From NCBI RefSeq assembly GCF_001953975.1, contig NZ_MBEJ01000012.1, positions 1 to 54,929 of the forward strand: 54,929 nucleotides of DNA. The letters run 5' to 3'. The notes under the pieces were generated by a model. That model saw only the letters and a list, made by a program, of their open reading frames with translations, did no database searches and had not been told where the DNA came from. Shown in pieces: positions 44,014 through 52,563 of the stretch. Both the position numbers and the translations under genes were made by a program. The DNA comes from Mycobacterium sp. NS-7484 (lineage in GTDB: Bacteria; Actinomycetota; Actinomycetes; Mycobacteriales; Mycobacteriaceae). Each line of letters starts with the position of its first letter. The first letter of the stretch is position 1.

Positions 44014-44931
44014 TCAGGAGGCCGCACCGACCTCCTGGCGCTGGCGCTTCTCCTCGTAGAACCGCGCCCGCTCGTCGAGTGCGTCGAGGAACTGGGCGAG
44101 CTCCTCCCGGGCCTTCTCCCCCTCGGGCCCGAAATCGGTTCTGTCGAACACGCGCCAGAAGCGCAGGACGGGCTGTAACACGTCGTCGTGATGGACCCGC
44201 AGATCGTAGATCCCGGCTTTGGCGATGGTGATCGCGTTCGAGGCGAAGTCGGTCATGCCGATGCCCGGCATGGCGAAGTTCAACACCTCGTCGCGGATGG
44301 CCGCCATCGCGGCGTCGGGCGCGATGTCCAGCGCGGCCGCCATGAGGTTGCGGTAGAAGACCATGTGCAGGTTCTCGTCGGTCGCGATCCGGGCGAGCAG
44401 CTGATCGGCGATCGGGCAGCCCGAGGCTCGCCCGGTGTTGCGATGCGACACCCGGGTGGCCAACTCCTGGAATGACACATAGGCCATCGCCGCCAGCGGC
44501 GTCTTGTCCCCCGAGTCGTACCCGGCGACCGTGTGCTCCATCCGAAGACGTTCCAGGGCAACGGGATCCACGCCACGGGTGACGACGAGGTAGTCACGCA
44601 ACGCGATACTGTGCCGGCCTTCCTCTGCCGTCCACTGCCCGACCCAGCTGCCCCACGCGCCATCACGAGAGAAGCGGGTGGCGATCTCCCGGTGATACGA
44701 CGGCAGGTTGTCCTCGGTCAGCAGGTTGACCGTCATGGCCACCTTGGCGACCGGGTCCAGCGGCGAATCCTCCGGCCGCCAATCCTCGCCGCCGAGGAAG
44801 CCGAAGTCACGTCCACGACTCCATGGCACATAGTCGTGCGGGAACCATTCCCGCGCCATCGACAGATGCCGGTCGAGGTTGCTCGCGACAACCGGTTCGA
44901 GTTCGTGGAGCACTCCGCTCTGGGCGTCCAT
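44014..44931 (-). CDS. Di-iron acyl-ACP desaturase family protein (DesA-like)
   Basis: A 305-residue soluble desaturase. Iron ligands are visible in LTEDNLPSYH (72-80), AEEGRH (102-107), FQEL (E156) and TDENLH (184-189). The family introduces a double bond into acyl-carrier-protein-bound fatty acids; mycobacterial DesA proteins feed mycolate or membrane lipid synthesis. The ribosome binding site AGGACAGG lies before ATG 44931. An inverted repeat and a third half-site upstream (44967-45001) indicate control by a repressor that is not encoded next to it. Confidence 0.86.
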   Translation of the reverse strand: MDAQSGVLHELEPVVASNLDRHLSMAREWFPHDYVPWSRGRDFGFLGGEDWRPEDSPLDPVAKVAMTVNLLTEDNLPSYHREIATRFSRDGAWGSWVGQWTAEEGRHSIALRDYLVVTRGVDPVALERLRMEHTVAGYDSGDKTPLAAMAYVSFQELATRVSHRNTGRASGCPIADQLLARIATDENLHMVFYRNLMAAALDIAPDAAMAAIRDEVLNFAMPGIGMTDFASNAITIAKAGIYDLRVHHDDVLQPVLRFWRVFDRTDFGPEGEKAREELAQFLDALDERARFYEEKRQRQEVGAAS

Positions 44932-44966
44932 TCCTGTCCTCCCATTCGTTCAACGCGTCCGATCCC

Positions 44967-45001
44967 AACCTACGCTACCGTAGGTTACGGAACCGTAGGT
45001 T
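44967..45001. promoter_or_regulatory. Operator cluster upstream of the desaturase gene
   Basis: AACCTACG-CTAC-CGTAGGTT (44967-44986) is a perfect inverted repeat with 8-base arms. A second copy of CGTAGGTT lies at 44994-45001, 15 bases after the first. This looks like a TetR-type binding region 36-70 bases from the desaturase ATG; it could also serve the divergent hydrolase gene. Confidence 0.6.
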
Positions 45002-45160
45002 AGGTTTCGCGTCGATTTCTACCGCAGGGTCGCTTGACCTCGACGAGTACCGCCCAGACGTAGGACACGGCGCAGCGATCCTCGACCTCACGTAGACCGA
45101 ACCTGGTGTGCTGCCGTCGCATCCACCTGCGAGTGGAACTCGATCGATAAGGTCACTCGC

Positions 45161-46198
45161 ATGTGCACACGAGTCATCTGGCCGGACACCGGCGGCAAGA
45201 CCGGGAACTCCGTCTTGGTCGGCAGGAACATGGACTTCCATAAGGATCTGATGAGCAATCTGTGGAAGCAGCCCCGCGGCGTAGAGCGTGACGACGCCGT
45301 TTCGGGCAAGCTCACCTGGACCTCCCAATACGGCAGCGTCGTGGCCACGGCCTTCGACATCACCTCCGTGGACGGGATGAACGAAGCGGGACTGGCGGGG
45401 CACATCCTGTGGCTGGCCGAGTCCGACTACGGCAAGCCGGATGACTCGAGACCCCAACTCGGCCAAGCTATCTGGCTGCAGTACTTCCTCGACAACTTCG
45501 CCACCGTCGCCGAGGCCGTCGCTTGGATCGCCCAGACCGATGTGCAGGTGGTGCAGATGGACGACCCCACCGGCGGCGCCCGCCCGGGCCTGCACCTGGC
45601 ACTCGACGACGCGGCCGGCGACTCCGCGATCGTCGAGTATGTCGACGGGCACGCACGGGTGTACCACTCGAAGGAGTTCACGGTGATGACGAACTCGCCG
45701 ACCTTCGATCGGCAGCTCGAGCTGGTGAAGTCGTTCACCGGTCTCGGCGGTGACCAACCGCTCCCCGGATCCACCCTGGCCAGTGACCGATTCGCCCGGG
45801 CGAGCTACTACGCCGAGCGGCTCCCCACCCCGAACACCCAGGTCGAGGCCATCGCCGGCATGTTCTCGGTGATCCGGAACGCCGCACAGCCCTTCCGCAT
45901 CCCCGACCCCGGCAAACCCGATGCCTCACAAACCATTTGGCAGACCGTCCTGGACCTGACCAACAAGCGGTACGTCTATGAGTCCACCACCAGACCCAAC
46001 ATCGTGTGGGTCGACCTCGCCGATCTCGACTTCTCCGAGGGCAGTCCACAGCTCAAGCTCGACCTCACGAGCAAGCTGTCCATCGAGGGCGGCATCGCGG
46101 GAAACGTCGCCGACAAGTTCGAGGACGACGGCCCCTTGACGTTCCTGTCCGTGAAGATCATGGAGGCACTGGAGGCCTCCGCGAAGCACGCAACCTGA
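45161..46198 (+). CDS. Linear amide C-N hydrolase (choloylglycine hydrolase/penicillin V acylase family)
   Basis: A 345-residue Ntn hydrolase. The nucleophile is Cys2, exposed when Met1 is removed, and GRNMDF carries the conserved Arg and Asp. The VTSVDGMNEAGLAGHILWL-type block and MTNSP contain the remaining active-site positions. There is no signal peptide, so it should act in the cytoplasm. Family substrates include conjugated bile salts, penicillin V and N-acyl homoserine lactones; the choice here cannot be read. The stop codon lies directly next to the encoded CCA of the convergent tRNA-Ser. Confidence 0.86.
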   Translation: MCTRVIWPDTGGKTGNSVLVGRNMDFHKDLMSNLWKQPRGVERDDAVSGKLTWTSQYGSVVATAFDITSVDGMNEAGLAGHILWLAESDYGKPDDSRPQLGQAIWLQYFLDNFATVAEAVAWIAQTDVQVVQMDDPTGGARPGLHLALDDAAGDSAIVEYVDGHARVYHSKEFTVMTNSPTFDRQLELVKSFTGLGGDQPLPGSTLASDRFARASYYAERLPTPNTQVEAIAGMFSVIRNAAQPFRIPDPGKPDASQTIWQTVLDLTNKRYVYESTTRPNIVWVDLADLDFSEGSPQLKLDLTSKLSIEGGIAGNVADKFEDDGPLTFLSVKIMEALEASAKHAT

Positions 46199-46201
46199 TG
46201 G

Positions 46202-46288
46202 CGGTGGCGGAGGGATTTGAACCCCCGGACGGTGTTAGCCGTCTCTCGCTTTCAAGGCGAGTGCATTAGGCCGCTCTGCCACGCCACC
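46202..46288 (-). tRNA. tRNA-Ser (anticodon TGA)
   Basis: An 87-base type II tRNA with acceptor GGTGGCG/CGCCACC, discriminator G, a long variable arm and anticodon UGA at 46252-46254 (minus strand), decoding UCA. CCA is encoded at 46199-46201, immediately after the stop of the hydrolase gene. Confidence 0.95.
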
Positions 46289-46308
46289 GCCGACAAGAGT
46301 ACGGGGTG

Positions 46309-46821
46309 TCAGACCCGACCGATGTGAGCGGGCGGCGATCCGTTCTTCAACGCGACGCTGATGCGCCGGCAGTTCTCCCCCATCGCGGCGATCTGCGGAC
46401 GGGAGAGCCGGCCGAGAAAGTGCGCGCGGACGCCTTGTCCGTAGGTCACCATCGCCTCACGCACAGCAGCTCGGCCTTCTTCGGTGATCGAGGCGACCAC
46501 CCCGCGCCCATCGTCGGGACTGGCGCACCTGGTCACCAGGTTCTGCACTTCCAAGCGGCGGATCTGGCGAGTCACCCGGCTGGGCAGCGACATCAGGCGT
46601 TCGGCCAGATCGCCCATGCGCGCAGAGCCGGTCGGTGACTTGTCCAAGATGTCGAGCAGGCGCACATCGTTGAGTGTCAGGTGATGCGCGTCCACCAGCG
46701 ACCGATTCAAGGTCGCGTACATACGTAAGGCCGAGTCCAGATAGTTCTGCCACGACCTCTGCTCAGCGATGTCCAGGCCCGGCATGTCGCCAGCCGTGCG
46801 CCCCGCAATCATCCCCACCAT
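46309..46821 (-). CDS. MarR family transcriptional regulator
   Basis: A 170-residue regulator with the MarR winged helix (LTLNDVRLLDILDKSPTGSA, RMGDLAERLMSLPSRVTRQI, RRLEVQNLVTRCASPDDGRG) and a C-terminal dimer helix. ATG 46821 is favoured because TACGAT (46834-46829 on the minus strand) stands seven bases upstream, a leaderless arrangement; ATG 46785 would be a shorter alternative. Divergent from the quinone oxidoreductase across 67 bases, so it may regulate that gene. A tandem CGTAAG repeat with a 9-base period (46831-46845) lies in the shared region. Confidence 0.85.
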   Translation of the reverse strand: MVGMIAGRTAGDMPGLDIAEQRSWQNYLDSALRMYATLNRSLVDAHHLTLNDVRLLDILDKSPTGSARMGDLAERLMSLPSRVTRQIRRLEVQNLVTRCASPDDGRGVVASITEEGRAAVREAMVTYGQGVRAHFLGRLSRPQIAAMGENCRRISVALKNGSPPAHIGRV

Positions 46822-46888
46822 GGGCGCAATCGTAAGCGACGTAAGTATTGCTGCGCGGCCGAAACCGGATGCTTGTAGCGTTGAATAA

Positions 46889-47869
46889 ATGCATGCAATT
46901 GTGGCCTCCTCGGAGGGGCATCTGACCTGGGAAAACGTCGCTGATATCGCTCCAGCAAACAATGAGGTTTTGATCAGGGTCCATGCAGCGGGCGTGAACC
47001 GGGCGGACTTGCTACAGGCCGCCGGCAAGTACCCGCCCCCACCAGGGGCCAGCGAGATCATCGGGCTAGAAGTAGCGGGCACCATCGCCGCTGTCGGCGC
47101 GGACGTCGCCGACTGGTCAGTTGGGCAACCGGTATGCGCATTGCTTGCCGGTGGCGGCTACGCCGAGTACGTCGCGGTGCCGGCAGCGCAGGTGCTGCCA
47201 GTGCCAGATGGCGTTGCTCTGACCGCCGCTGCGGGTCTGCCCGAGGTGGCCTGCACGGTGTGGTCGAACCTGGTGGACACCGCGGGATTGTCGGCAGGTC
47301 GTCTTCTGCTGCTGCACGGCGGCGCCAGCGGTATCGGCACCCACGCCACCCAGGTGGCTCGCGCACTCGGGGTCCGGGTCGCCGTGACCGCCGGCTCGAC
47401 CGAGAAACTCGCGCTGTGCAGCGAGCTGGGCGCCGACGTGACGATCAACTACCGCGACGAGGATTTCGTCGAGCGGATACGCACCGAGAGCGGCGGGGCG
47501 GGCGCCAACGTGATCCTCGACATCATGGGTGCGGCCTACCTCGACCGCAATGTCGACGCACTCGCCGACGGCGGCCGGCTGGTGATCATCGGCATGCAGG
47601 GCGGGATCAAGGGAGAACTCAACATCGCCAAGCTGATCGGCAAGCGCGCGGGGGTGATCGGCACGGCTCTGCGGTCCCGCCCGGTCGACGGCCCCAGCGG
47701 TAAGGCCGGGATCGTCGCTGCGGTGGTGGACAACGTCTGGCCGATGATCGCCGACGGGCGGGTACGCCCGATCATCGGCGCCGAACTTCCCATCGACCAG
47801 GCCCAGCAAGCCCACGAACTGCTGGCCTCCGGCGAGGTGGCGGGAAAGATCGTGCTGACGGTGGGTTGA
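46889..47869 (+). CDS. NAD(P)H quinone oxidoreductase, PIG3 type (Rv3777 orthologue)
   Basis: A 326-residue zinc-free MDR protein. The nucleotide-binding motif is LLLHGGASGIGTHATQVAR, preceded by the substrate-domain signature VHAAGVNRADLLQAAGKYPPPPG. It reduces quinones or reactive carbonyls with NADPH. No zinc ligands are seen. The -10-like TAGCGT at 46876-46881 lies seven bases before ATG 46889, so transcription is probably leaderless. It shares its promoter region with the MarR gene. Confidence 0.88.
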   Translation: MHAIVASSEGHLTWENVADIAPANNEVLIRVHAAGVNRADLLQAAGKYPPPPGASEIIGLEVAGTIAAVGADVADWSVGQPVCALLAGGGYAEYVAVPAAQVLPVPDGVALTAAAGLPEVACTVWSNLVDTAGLSAGRLLLLHGGASGIGTHATQVARALGVRVAVTAGSTEKLALCSELGADVTINYRDEDFVERIRTESGGAGANVILDIMGAAYLDRNVDALADGGRLVIIGMQGGIKGELNIAKLIGKRAGVIGTALRSRPVDGPSGKAGIVAAVVDNVWPMIADGRVRPIIGAELPIDQAQQAHELLASGEVAGKIVLTVG

Positions 47870-47940
47870 CCCTGCGGCTACGGCGCAGCCCTCTCGCACT
47901 TTTGCGCCGTGGACGCAGAATGAACGACGCCGGGGCGGGC

Positions 47941-49137
47941 TCAGCCCAACGAGGCCAGGGCCCGCACCAGCTGATCCACCTCGGCACCCGTCGAGTAGTG
48001 CGACAGCCCGACCGTCACCGCGCCGCCGATGTCGTTCACACCGATCACGTCGAGCACCCGCGAGCTGGCATTCGAGATCGCCAGGATGCCGTTGTCGGCC
48101 AACCGCTGCACCACCCGCTCGGCGGGGATGTCACGCACGACGAAGCTGAGCACGGGAATCTGGGACTCGGGCCTGCCGATCACCATCACCAGCGGCAGCG
48201 AGCGCAGCGAGGCGACCAGATACTCGAACAGCCGGTCCAGGTACGCGCCGGCCGACTGCATCGACACCGCGAGCCGTTCACGTCGCGAGCCGCTGGCCGT
48301 GTCATCCAGGTTGGACAGGTACTCGATGCTGGCAACCACCCCGCCCAGCAGCCCGTACTGATGCATCCCCACCTCGAGGCGGGCCGGACCGGTGGCCTGC
48401 GGGTTCAGCGATACCGAACCCAACGAATCGATGGTCGACGGATCGCGGAACACCAGGGCCCCCACCGGCGGGCCTCCCCAGGGCACCGCGTTGAGCGCGA
48501 CGACGTCGGCATCGATCTCGTTGATGTCGATGAGCCGGTACGGCGCCGCCGCCGAGTGGTCGACGACGACCATTCCGCCAACCTCGTGGGTGAGCTTGGT
48601 CACCTCGCTCAGATCGGTGACCGTGCCCAGGGTCGACGAGGCCGAGGCGATCGCCACCAGCCGAGTCGGCTTGTCGATCAACCCCTCCCACTGCCACGAC
48701 GGCAGTTCGCCGGTTTCGATGTCGACCTCGGCCCACTTGACCTTGGCGCCATAACGATTCGCCGCCCGCAGCCACGGGGCGATATTTGCCTCGTCGTCCA
48801 GGCGGGTGACCACCACCTCGTAGCCGAGCCCGACGCGGCTCGAGGACGCCTCGGCCAGAGAAGTCAGCAGCTGTGCACGATCTGCACCCAGCACCACGCC
48901 GCGAGGATCGGCATTGACCAGATCCGCCACAGCCTGGCGGGCGGCGGCCAGGACTGCCGCGCTGCGGCGGGCCGACGGGTGCGGTCCCACAGCGGTGGGC
49001 ATCGAGCCGCGAAAGGCGGTAGAGACCGTCGTCGCGACGGAATCGGGCACCAACATGCCGTTCTGGGCATCAAAGTGAACCCACCCATCGCCCAAAGACG
49101 GGTGCAGACCCCGCACCCGGGCGACGTCGTATGCCAT
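47941..49137 (-). CDS. Class V aminotransferase-like protein without the PLP lysine (Rv3778c type)
   Basis: A 398-residue homologue of cysteine desulfurase/isopenicillin epimerase-type enzymes. The fold markers are present ([37 protein letters not shown]). Where SufS reads FSGHKLYGPTG, this protein reads [12 protein letters not shown] (215-226), so the Schiff-base lysine is P219; the His that stacks on PLP is E116, and the usual Gln after the conserved Asp (D193) is Ala. It is therefore probably a pseudoenzyme or uses other chemistry. ATG 49137 is set by the conserved start. Synteny with Rv3777-Rv3779 is kept. Confidence 0.85.
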   Translation of the reverse strand: MAYDVARVRGLHPSLGDGWVHFDAQNGMLVPDSVATTVSTAFRGSMPTAVGPHPSARRSAAVLAAARQAVADLVNADPRGVVLGADRAQLLTSLAEASSSRVGLGYEVVVTRLDDEANIAPWLRAANRYGAKVKWAEVDIETGELPSWQWEGLIDKPTRLVAIASASSTLGTVTDLSEVTKLTHEVGGMVVVDHSAAAPYRLIDINEIDADVVALNAVPWGGPPVGALVFRDPSTIDSLGSVSLNPQATGPARLEVGMHQYGLLGGVVASIEYLSNLDDTASGSRRERLAVSMQSAGAYLDRLFEYLVASLRSLPLVMVIGRPESQIPVLSFVVRDIPAERVVQRLADNGILAISNASSRVLDVIGVNDIGGAVTVGLSHYSTGAEVDQLVRALASLG

Positions 49138-49250
49138 GCCAGCCACCTTAGAGCGTCCGCAGATATCACAAACCGACACGATTTGGGGAGCGCCCGACGG
49201 CACGTTTGCACTTGGCGAGACCATGCTCGGACCGGGTCACCCTGGGCAGC

Positions 49251-49262
49251 CATACTAGTCCA
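49251..49262 (+). promoter_or_regulatory. Probable leaderless promoter of the Rv3779-like gene (-10 CATACT)
   Basis: CATACT at 49251-49256 ends six bases before the GTG at 49263, the same box and spacing as before the LpqH paralogue at 11537. Confidence 0.4.
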
Positions 49263-51224
49263 GTGGGCTTCGGGTTCGGAGTGCTAATCGCACTGTTGTT
49301 GCTGGTGATCCCCGGGGCGCTGATAGCCAGGGTGGGCGGGCTGCCCGTGCCGATCGCGGTGACGGTGGGCCCAGCCTTGACCTATGGCACCGTCGCGTTG
49401 GTGATCGTCCCGCTCGGAGCGGTCGGCGTGCCGTGGAACGCGTGGACGGCTTTGTTTGCTGTGGCCCTGGTTTGCGCAGTTGCCGCCGGGTTGCGCAGGC
49501 TCCTGGCCCGCTATCGCGACCCGGACGCCGAAGCGTCGGGAGTGGCAACGCGTCCGGCCTTGCTGGTGGCGGCCGGCGTACTTCTCGGTGCCGCACTGAT
49601 CGGCGCGGCGGCGCTCACCGGACTCGTGCACTGGCAGTCGATCCCCAGCACCTGGGATTCGGTGTGGCACGCCAACACCATCCGGTGGATTCTCGACACC
49701 GGCCAGGCCTCGCCCACCCACATGGGTGAACTGCGTAACGTCGAGACCCACGACGCGCTCTACTACCCGTCGGCCTTCCATGCCTTGGCCGCGGTCTACT
49801 CCCAGCTCACCGGCGCCGCCGCGACCACCGCTTACACCGTCAGTTCGGTCGCCGCGGCGGTATGGCTGTTCCCGGTCAGCGCCGCGGTGCTGACGTGGAA
49901 GATCGTCCGCCCGCGCACCAGCGAGGTGCGCTCAGCCGTCGCGGCGGCCACTGCCGGGGCGCTGGCCGCCTCGTTCACCGCGCTGCCCTACGTCGAGTTC
50001 GATGTGGCGGCGATGCCCAACCTGGTCGCCTACGGGCTCGCGGTGCCGGTGTTCGCGCTGATCGTCTCGACGCCCGCACACCGCGACCGCATCGGCTTGG
50101 CCGTGCTGGCCACCGTCGGCGTCTTCTCCGTGCATCTCACCGGCGGTGTGGTGACCGTGTTGCTGGTCGGCATCTGGTGGCTGGCCGACGCCCTGTGGCA
50201 CCCGGTCCGCGGTCGGCTGACCGACTTCCTGGCCTTGTCCGCAGTCGCCATACCCGGCCTGCTGATCCTGCTCCCGCAGTTCCTCAGCGTGATCGGGCAA
50301 ACCGACATCATCGTCGGGCACGCCTTCGTCAACCACCTGGGTAAGAAGTTCTCGCTGTTCGCCGCGGTCTTCCAGCACACCCGTCACCTCAACGACTTCC
50401 CGAGCCAGAACGCGATCCTCGCGTTGGCCGCCATCGGCGGACTGGTCCTGCTGTTCAAACGGATCTGGTGGCCCGTGGTGGTCTGGCTGATCCTGATCGC
50501 CTCGATCGTGCATTCCGGCGCGCCCTTCGGCGGGCCACTCGGGGTGATCACCGGCACGTTCAGCGATCTGTTCTACAGCGATCCGCGCCGGCTGTCGGCC
50601 GTGGTCGCGATGCTCTACGCACCGATGGCCGCGATCGGCCTGCGCACCGTGGTGCTGCTCGCCGCGATGCTGGCGCGGCGGGCCGGGGCACGCCCCACGT
50701 GGATCAGGGCGACGGCCGCCGTGGCGCTCGTCGCCACCGCCGTCGGGCTGGCCTGGCACTACTTCCCCCGGCACCAGTACCTGTTCGGCCAGAAGTACGA
50801 CTCGGTGATGATCGGTGCCAAAGACCTGGAGGCGTTCGCCTATCTGGCCCAGCTGCCCGACGCGCACACCACCTTGATCGGCGACGCCAACACCGACGGC
50901 ACCGCCTGGATGTACGCGGTTTCCGGGCTGCACCCGCTGTGGACCCACTACGACTACCCGGTGCAGCAAGGGCCCGGGTATCACCGGTTCATTTTCTGGG
51001 CATACGCAGATGATGCCGACACCGATCCGAGAGTTGCTGAGGCAGTCGACGCGCTGAACATCCGCTACGTGATCACCAGCACCCCGGTGGTCCGAGGTTT
51101 CGTCATGCCGGACGGACTAGTGTCGCTAGAACGCTCACGGTCGTGGGAGAAGATCTTCGACAACGGTGAGGACCGCATCTACCGCTGGCATGGCGAGAAC
51201 GCGGCAACCAGGGCGACGAACTGA
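49263..51224 (+). CDS. Large membrane protein of the cell-wall glycan locus (Rv3779 type)
   Basis: A 653-residue protein with about 11 membrane helices in the first 490 residues and a hydrophilic C-terminal domain. The GTG start before GFGFGVLIALLLLVIPGALI gives an intact first helix. The periplasmic-facing loop HWQSIPSTWDSVWHANTIRW is GT-C-like in position. The M. tuberculosis orthologue has been linked to polyprenyl-phosphomannose and mannoside synthesis; the enzyme activity itself cannot be read here. It leads the block with bpa, Wzt, GlfT1 and Wzm. Confidence 0.82.
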   Translation: MGFGFGVLIALLLLVIPGALIARVGGLPVPIAVTVGPALTYGTVALVIVPLGAVGVPWNAWTALFAVALVCAVAAGLRRLLARYRDPDAEASGVATRPALLVAAGVLLGAALIGAAALTGLVHWQSIPSTWDSVWHANTIRWILDTGQASPTHMGELRNVETHDALYYPSAFHALAAVYSQLTGAAATTAYTVSSVAAAVWLFPVSAAVLTWKIVRPRTSEVRSAVAAATAGALAASFTALPYVEFDVAAMPNLVAYGLAVPVFALIVSTPAHRDRIGLAVLATVGVFSVHLTGGVVTVLLVGIWWLADALWHPVRGRLTDFLALSAVAIPGLLILLPQFLSVIGQTDIIVGHAFVNHLGKKFSLFAAVFQHTRHLNDFPSQNAILALAAIGGLVLLFKRIWWPVVVWLILIASIVHSGAPFGGPLGVITGTFSDLFYSDPRRLSAVVAMLYAPMAAIGLRTVVLLAAMLARRAGARPTWIRATAAVALVATAVGLAWHYFPRHQYLFGQKYDSVMIGAKDLEAFAYLAQLPDAHTTLIGDANTDGTAWMYAVSGLHPLWTHYDYPVQQGPGYHRFIFWAYADDADTDPRVAEAVDALNIRYVITSTPVVRGFVMPDGLVSLERSRSWEKIFDNGEDRIYRWHGENAATRATN

Positions 51225-51242
51225 CGAGCCAAAGGAAAGGCC

Positions 51243-51758
51243 ATGACCATCAACCCCGACGACGACAACATCGAGATCCTGGCCAGCACGGCCGGTGAGT
51301 CCGATGCCGACGCTGACGGCAAGTCGCTGACCGACCTAGTCGAACAACCGGCGAAGGTGATGCGCATCGGCACCATGATCAAGCAATTGCTGGAGGAGGT
51401 GCGGGCAGCTCCGCTCGACGAGGCCAGCCGCAACCGGCTGCGCGACATCCACCGGACCAGCATCAGTGAGCTCGAGGACGGCCTGGCACCGGAGCTGCGA
51501 GAGGAACTCGAGCGGCTGACGCTGCCGTTCACCGACGACAGCGTCCCCTCGGACGCCGAGCTGCGCATCGCCCAGGCACAGCTGGTCGGCTGGCTGGAAG
51601 GGCTCTTCCACGGCATCCAGACGGCATTGTTCGCCCAGCAGATGGCCGCCCGCGCCCAGCTCGAGCAGATGCGTCAGGGCGCCCTCCCGCCGGGGCTGCA
51701 GGGCCCGGGCGGGCAGCGCGGCGGCCCGTCGCACCCCGGCACCGGCCAGTACCTGTAG
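51243..51758 (+). CDS. bpa: Bacterial proteasome activator
   Basis: A 171-residue protein (also PafE, Rv3780) that forms a ring on the 20S proteasome and opens its gate without ATP. The N terminus is acidic and disordered, the centre is a four-helix bundle (VMRIGTMIKQLLEEVRAAPL to QQMAARAQLEQMRQG), and the C terminus ends in the gate-opening GQYL motif. Substrates include HspR and unfolded proteins. RBS AAAGGA before ATG 51243. Same strand as the flanking cell-wall genes. Confidence 0.93.
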   Translation: MTINPDDDNIEILASTAGESDADADGKSLTDLVEQPAKVMRIGTMIKQLLEEVRAAPLDEASRNRLRDIHRTSISELEDGLAPELREELERLTLPFTDDSVPSDAELRIAQAQLVGWLEGLFHGIQTALFAQQMAARAQLEQMRQGALPPGLQGPGGQRGGPSHPGTGQYL

Positions 51759-51765
51759 GTCTGCG

Positions 51766-52563
51766 TTGTCCGATCCGTACATCTCGACGCACCAAGCGTG
51801 GGTTGAGTTCCCTATCTTCGATGCCAAGACGCGCTCGCTGAAGAAGGCGTTCCTGGGCAAGGCCGGCGGCGCCATCGGACGAAACGAGTCCAACGTCGTC
51901 GTGATCGAAGCGCTCCGCGACATCACGATGTCACTGAAGATGGGCGACCGAGTCGGTCTCGTCGGCCACAACGGCGCCGGGAAATCCACACTGCTGCGGC
52001 TACTTTCGGGAATCTACGAGCCGACGCGGGGCTCGGCCACGGTGAGCGGCCGAGTGGCCCCGGTGTTCGATCTGGGCGTCGGGATGGACCCGGAGATCTC
52101 CGGATTCGAGAACATCATCATCCGCGGACTGTTCCTCGGGCAGACGCGCAAGCAGATGCTGGCCAAGGTCGACGAGATCGCCGAGTTCACCGAGCTTGGC
52201 GAGTACCTGTCGATGCCACTGCGCACCTACTCGACCGGTATGCGCGTGCGCCTGGCGATGGGCGTGGTGACCAGCATCGACCCCGAGATCCTGCTGCTCG
52301 ACGAGGGCATTGGTGCAGTCGACGCGGAGTTCCTGAAGAAGGCACAATCGCGGCTGCAGAGCCTGGTGGAACGGTCGGGAATCCTGGTGTTCGCCAGCCA
52401 TTCCAACGAATTCCTGGCCCGCCTGTGCAAGACCGCGATGTGGATCGACCATGGCACGATCCGGATGACCGGCGGCATCGAAGAGGTCGTCGGCGCCTAC
52501 GAGGGTCCGGACGCAGCGCGGCATGTGCGTGAGGTGTTGGAGGAAACGGCTCGTGGCGCCTGA
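51766..52563 (+). CDS. rfbE: Wzt-type ABC exporter ATPase for lipid-linked galactan
   Basis: A 265-residue ATPase (Rv3781 type). Walker A is GHNGAGKST, the signature YSTGMRVRLAM and Walker B ILLLDEGIGAVD. The N-terminal STHQAWVEFPIFDAKTRSLK is conserved in this group, which fixes the unusual TTG start at 51766; no ATG or GTG precedes it in frame. It pairs with the permease at 53446 to flip decaprenyl-linked galactan across the membrane for arabinogalactan assembly. It lacks the C-terminal glycan-binding domain seen in some Wzt proteins. Confidence 0.9.
   Translation: MSDPYISTHQAWVEFPIFDAKTRSLKKAFLGKAGGAIGRNESNVVVIEALRDITMSLKMGDRVGLVGHNGAGKSTLLRLLSGIYEPTRGSATVSGRVAPVFDLGVGMDPEISGFENIIIRGLFLGQTRKQMLAKVDEIAEFTELGEYLSMPLRTYSTGMRVRLAMGVVTSIDPEILLLDEGIGAVDAEFLKKAQSRLQSLVERSGILVFASHSNEFLARLCKTAMWIDHGTIRMTGGIEEVVGAYEGPDAARHVREVLEETARGA

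Noticed and set aside
22937..46288. Three tRNA-Ser genes as possible recombination duplicates
   Set aside because: They have different anticodons (CGA, GCT, TGA) and different variable arms, so they are normal isoacceptors and not a repeat of one gene.
47866..49287. 473-codon plus-strand ORF opposite the class V aminotransferase-like gene
   Set aside because: Low-complexity His/Arg-rich translation, fully antisense to a gene with recognisable fold and synteny.
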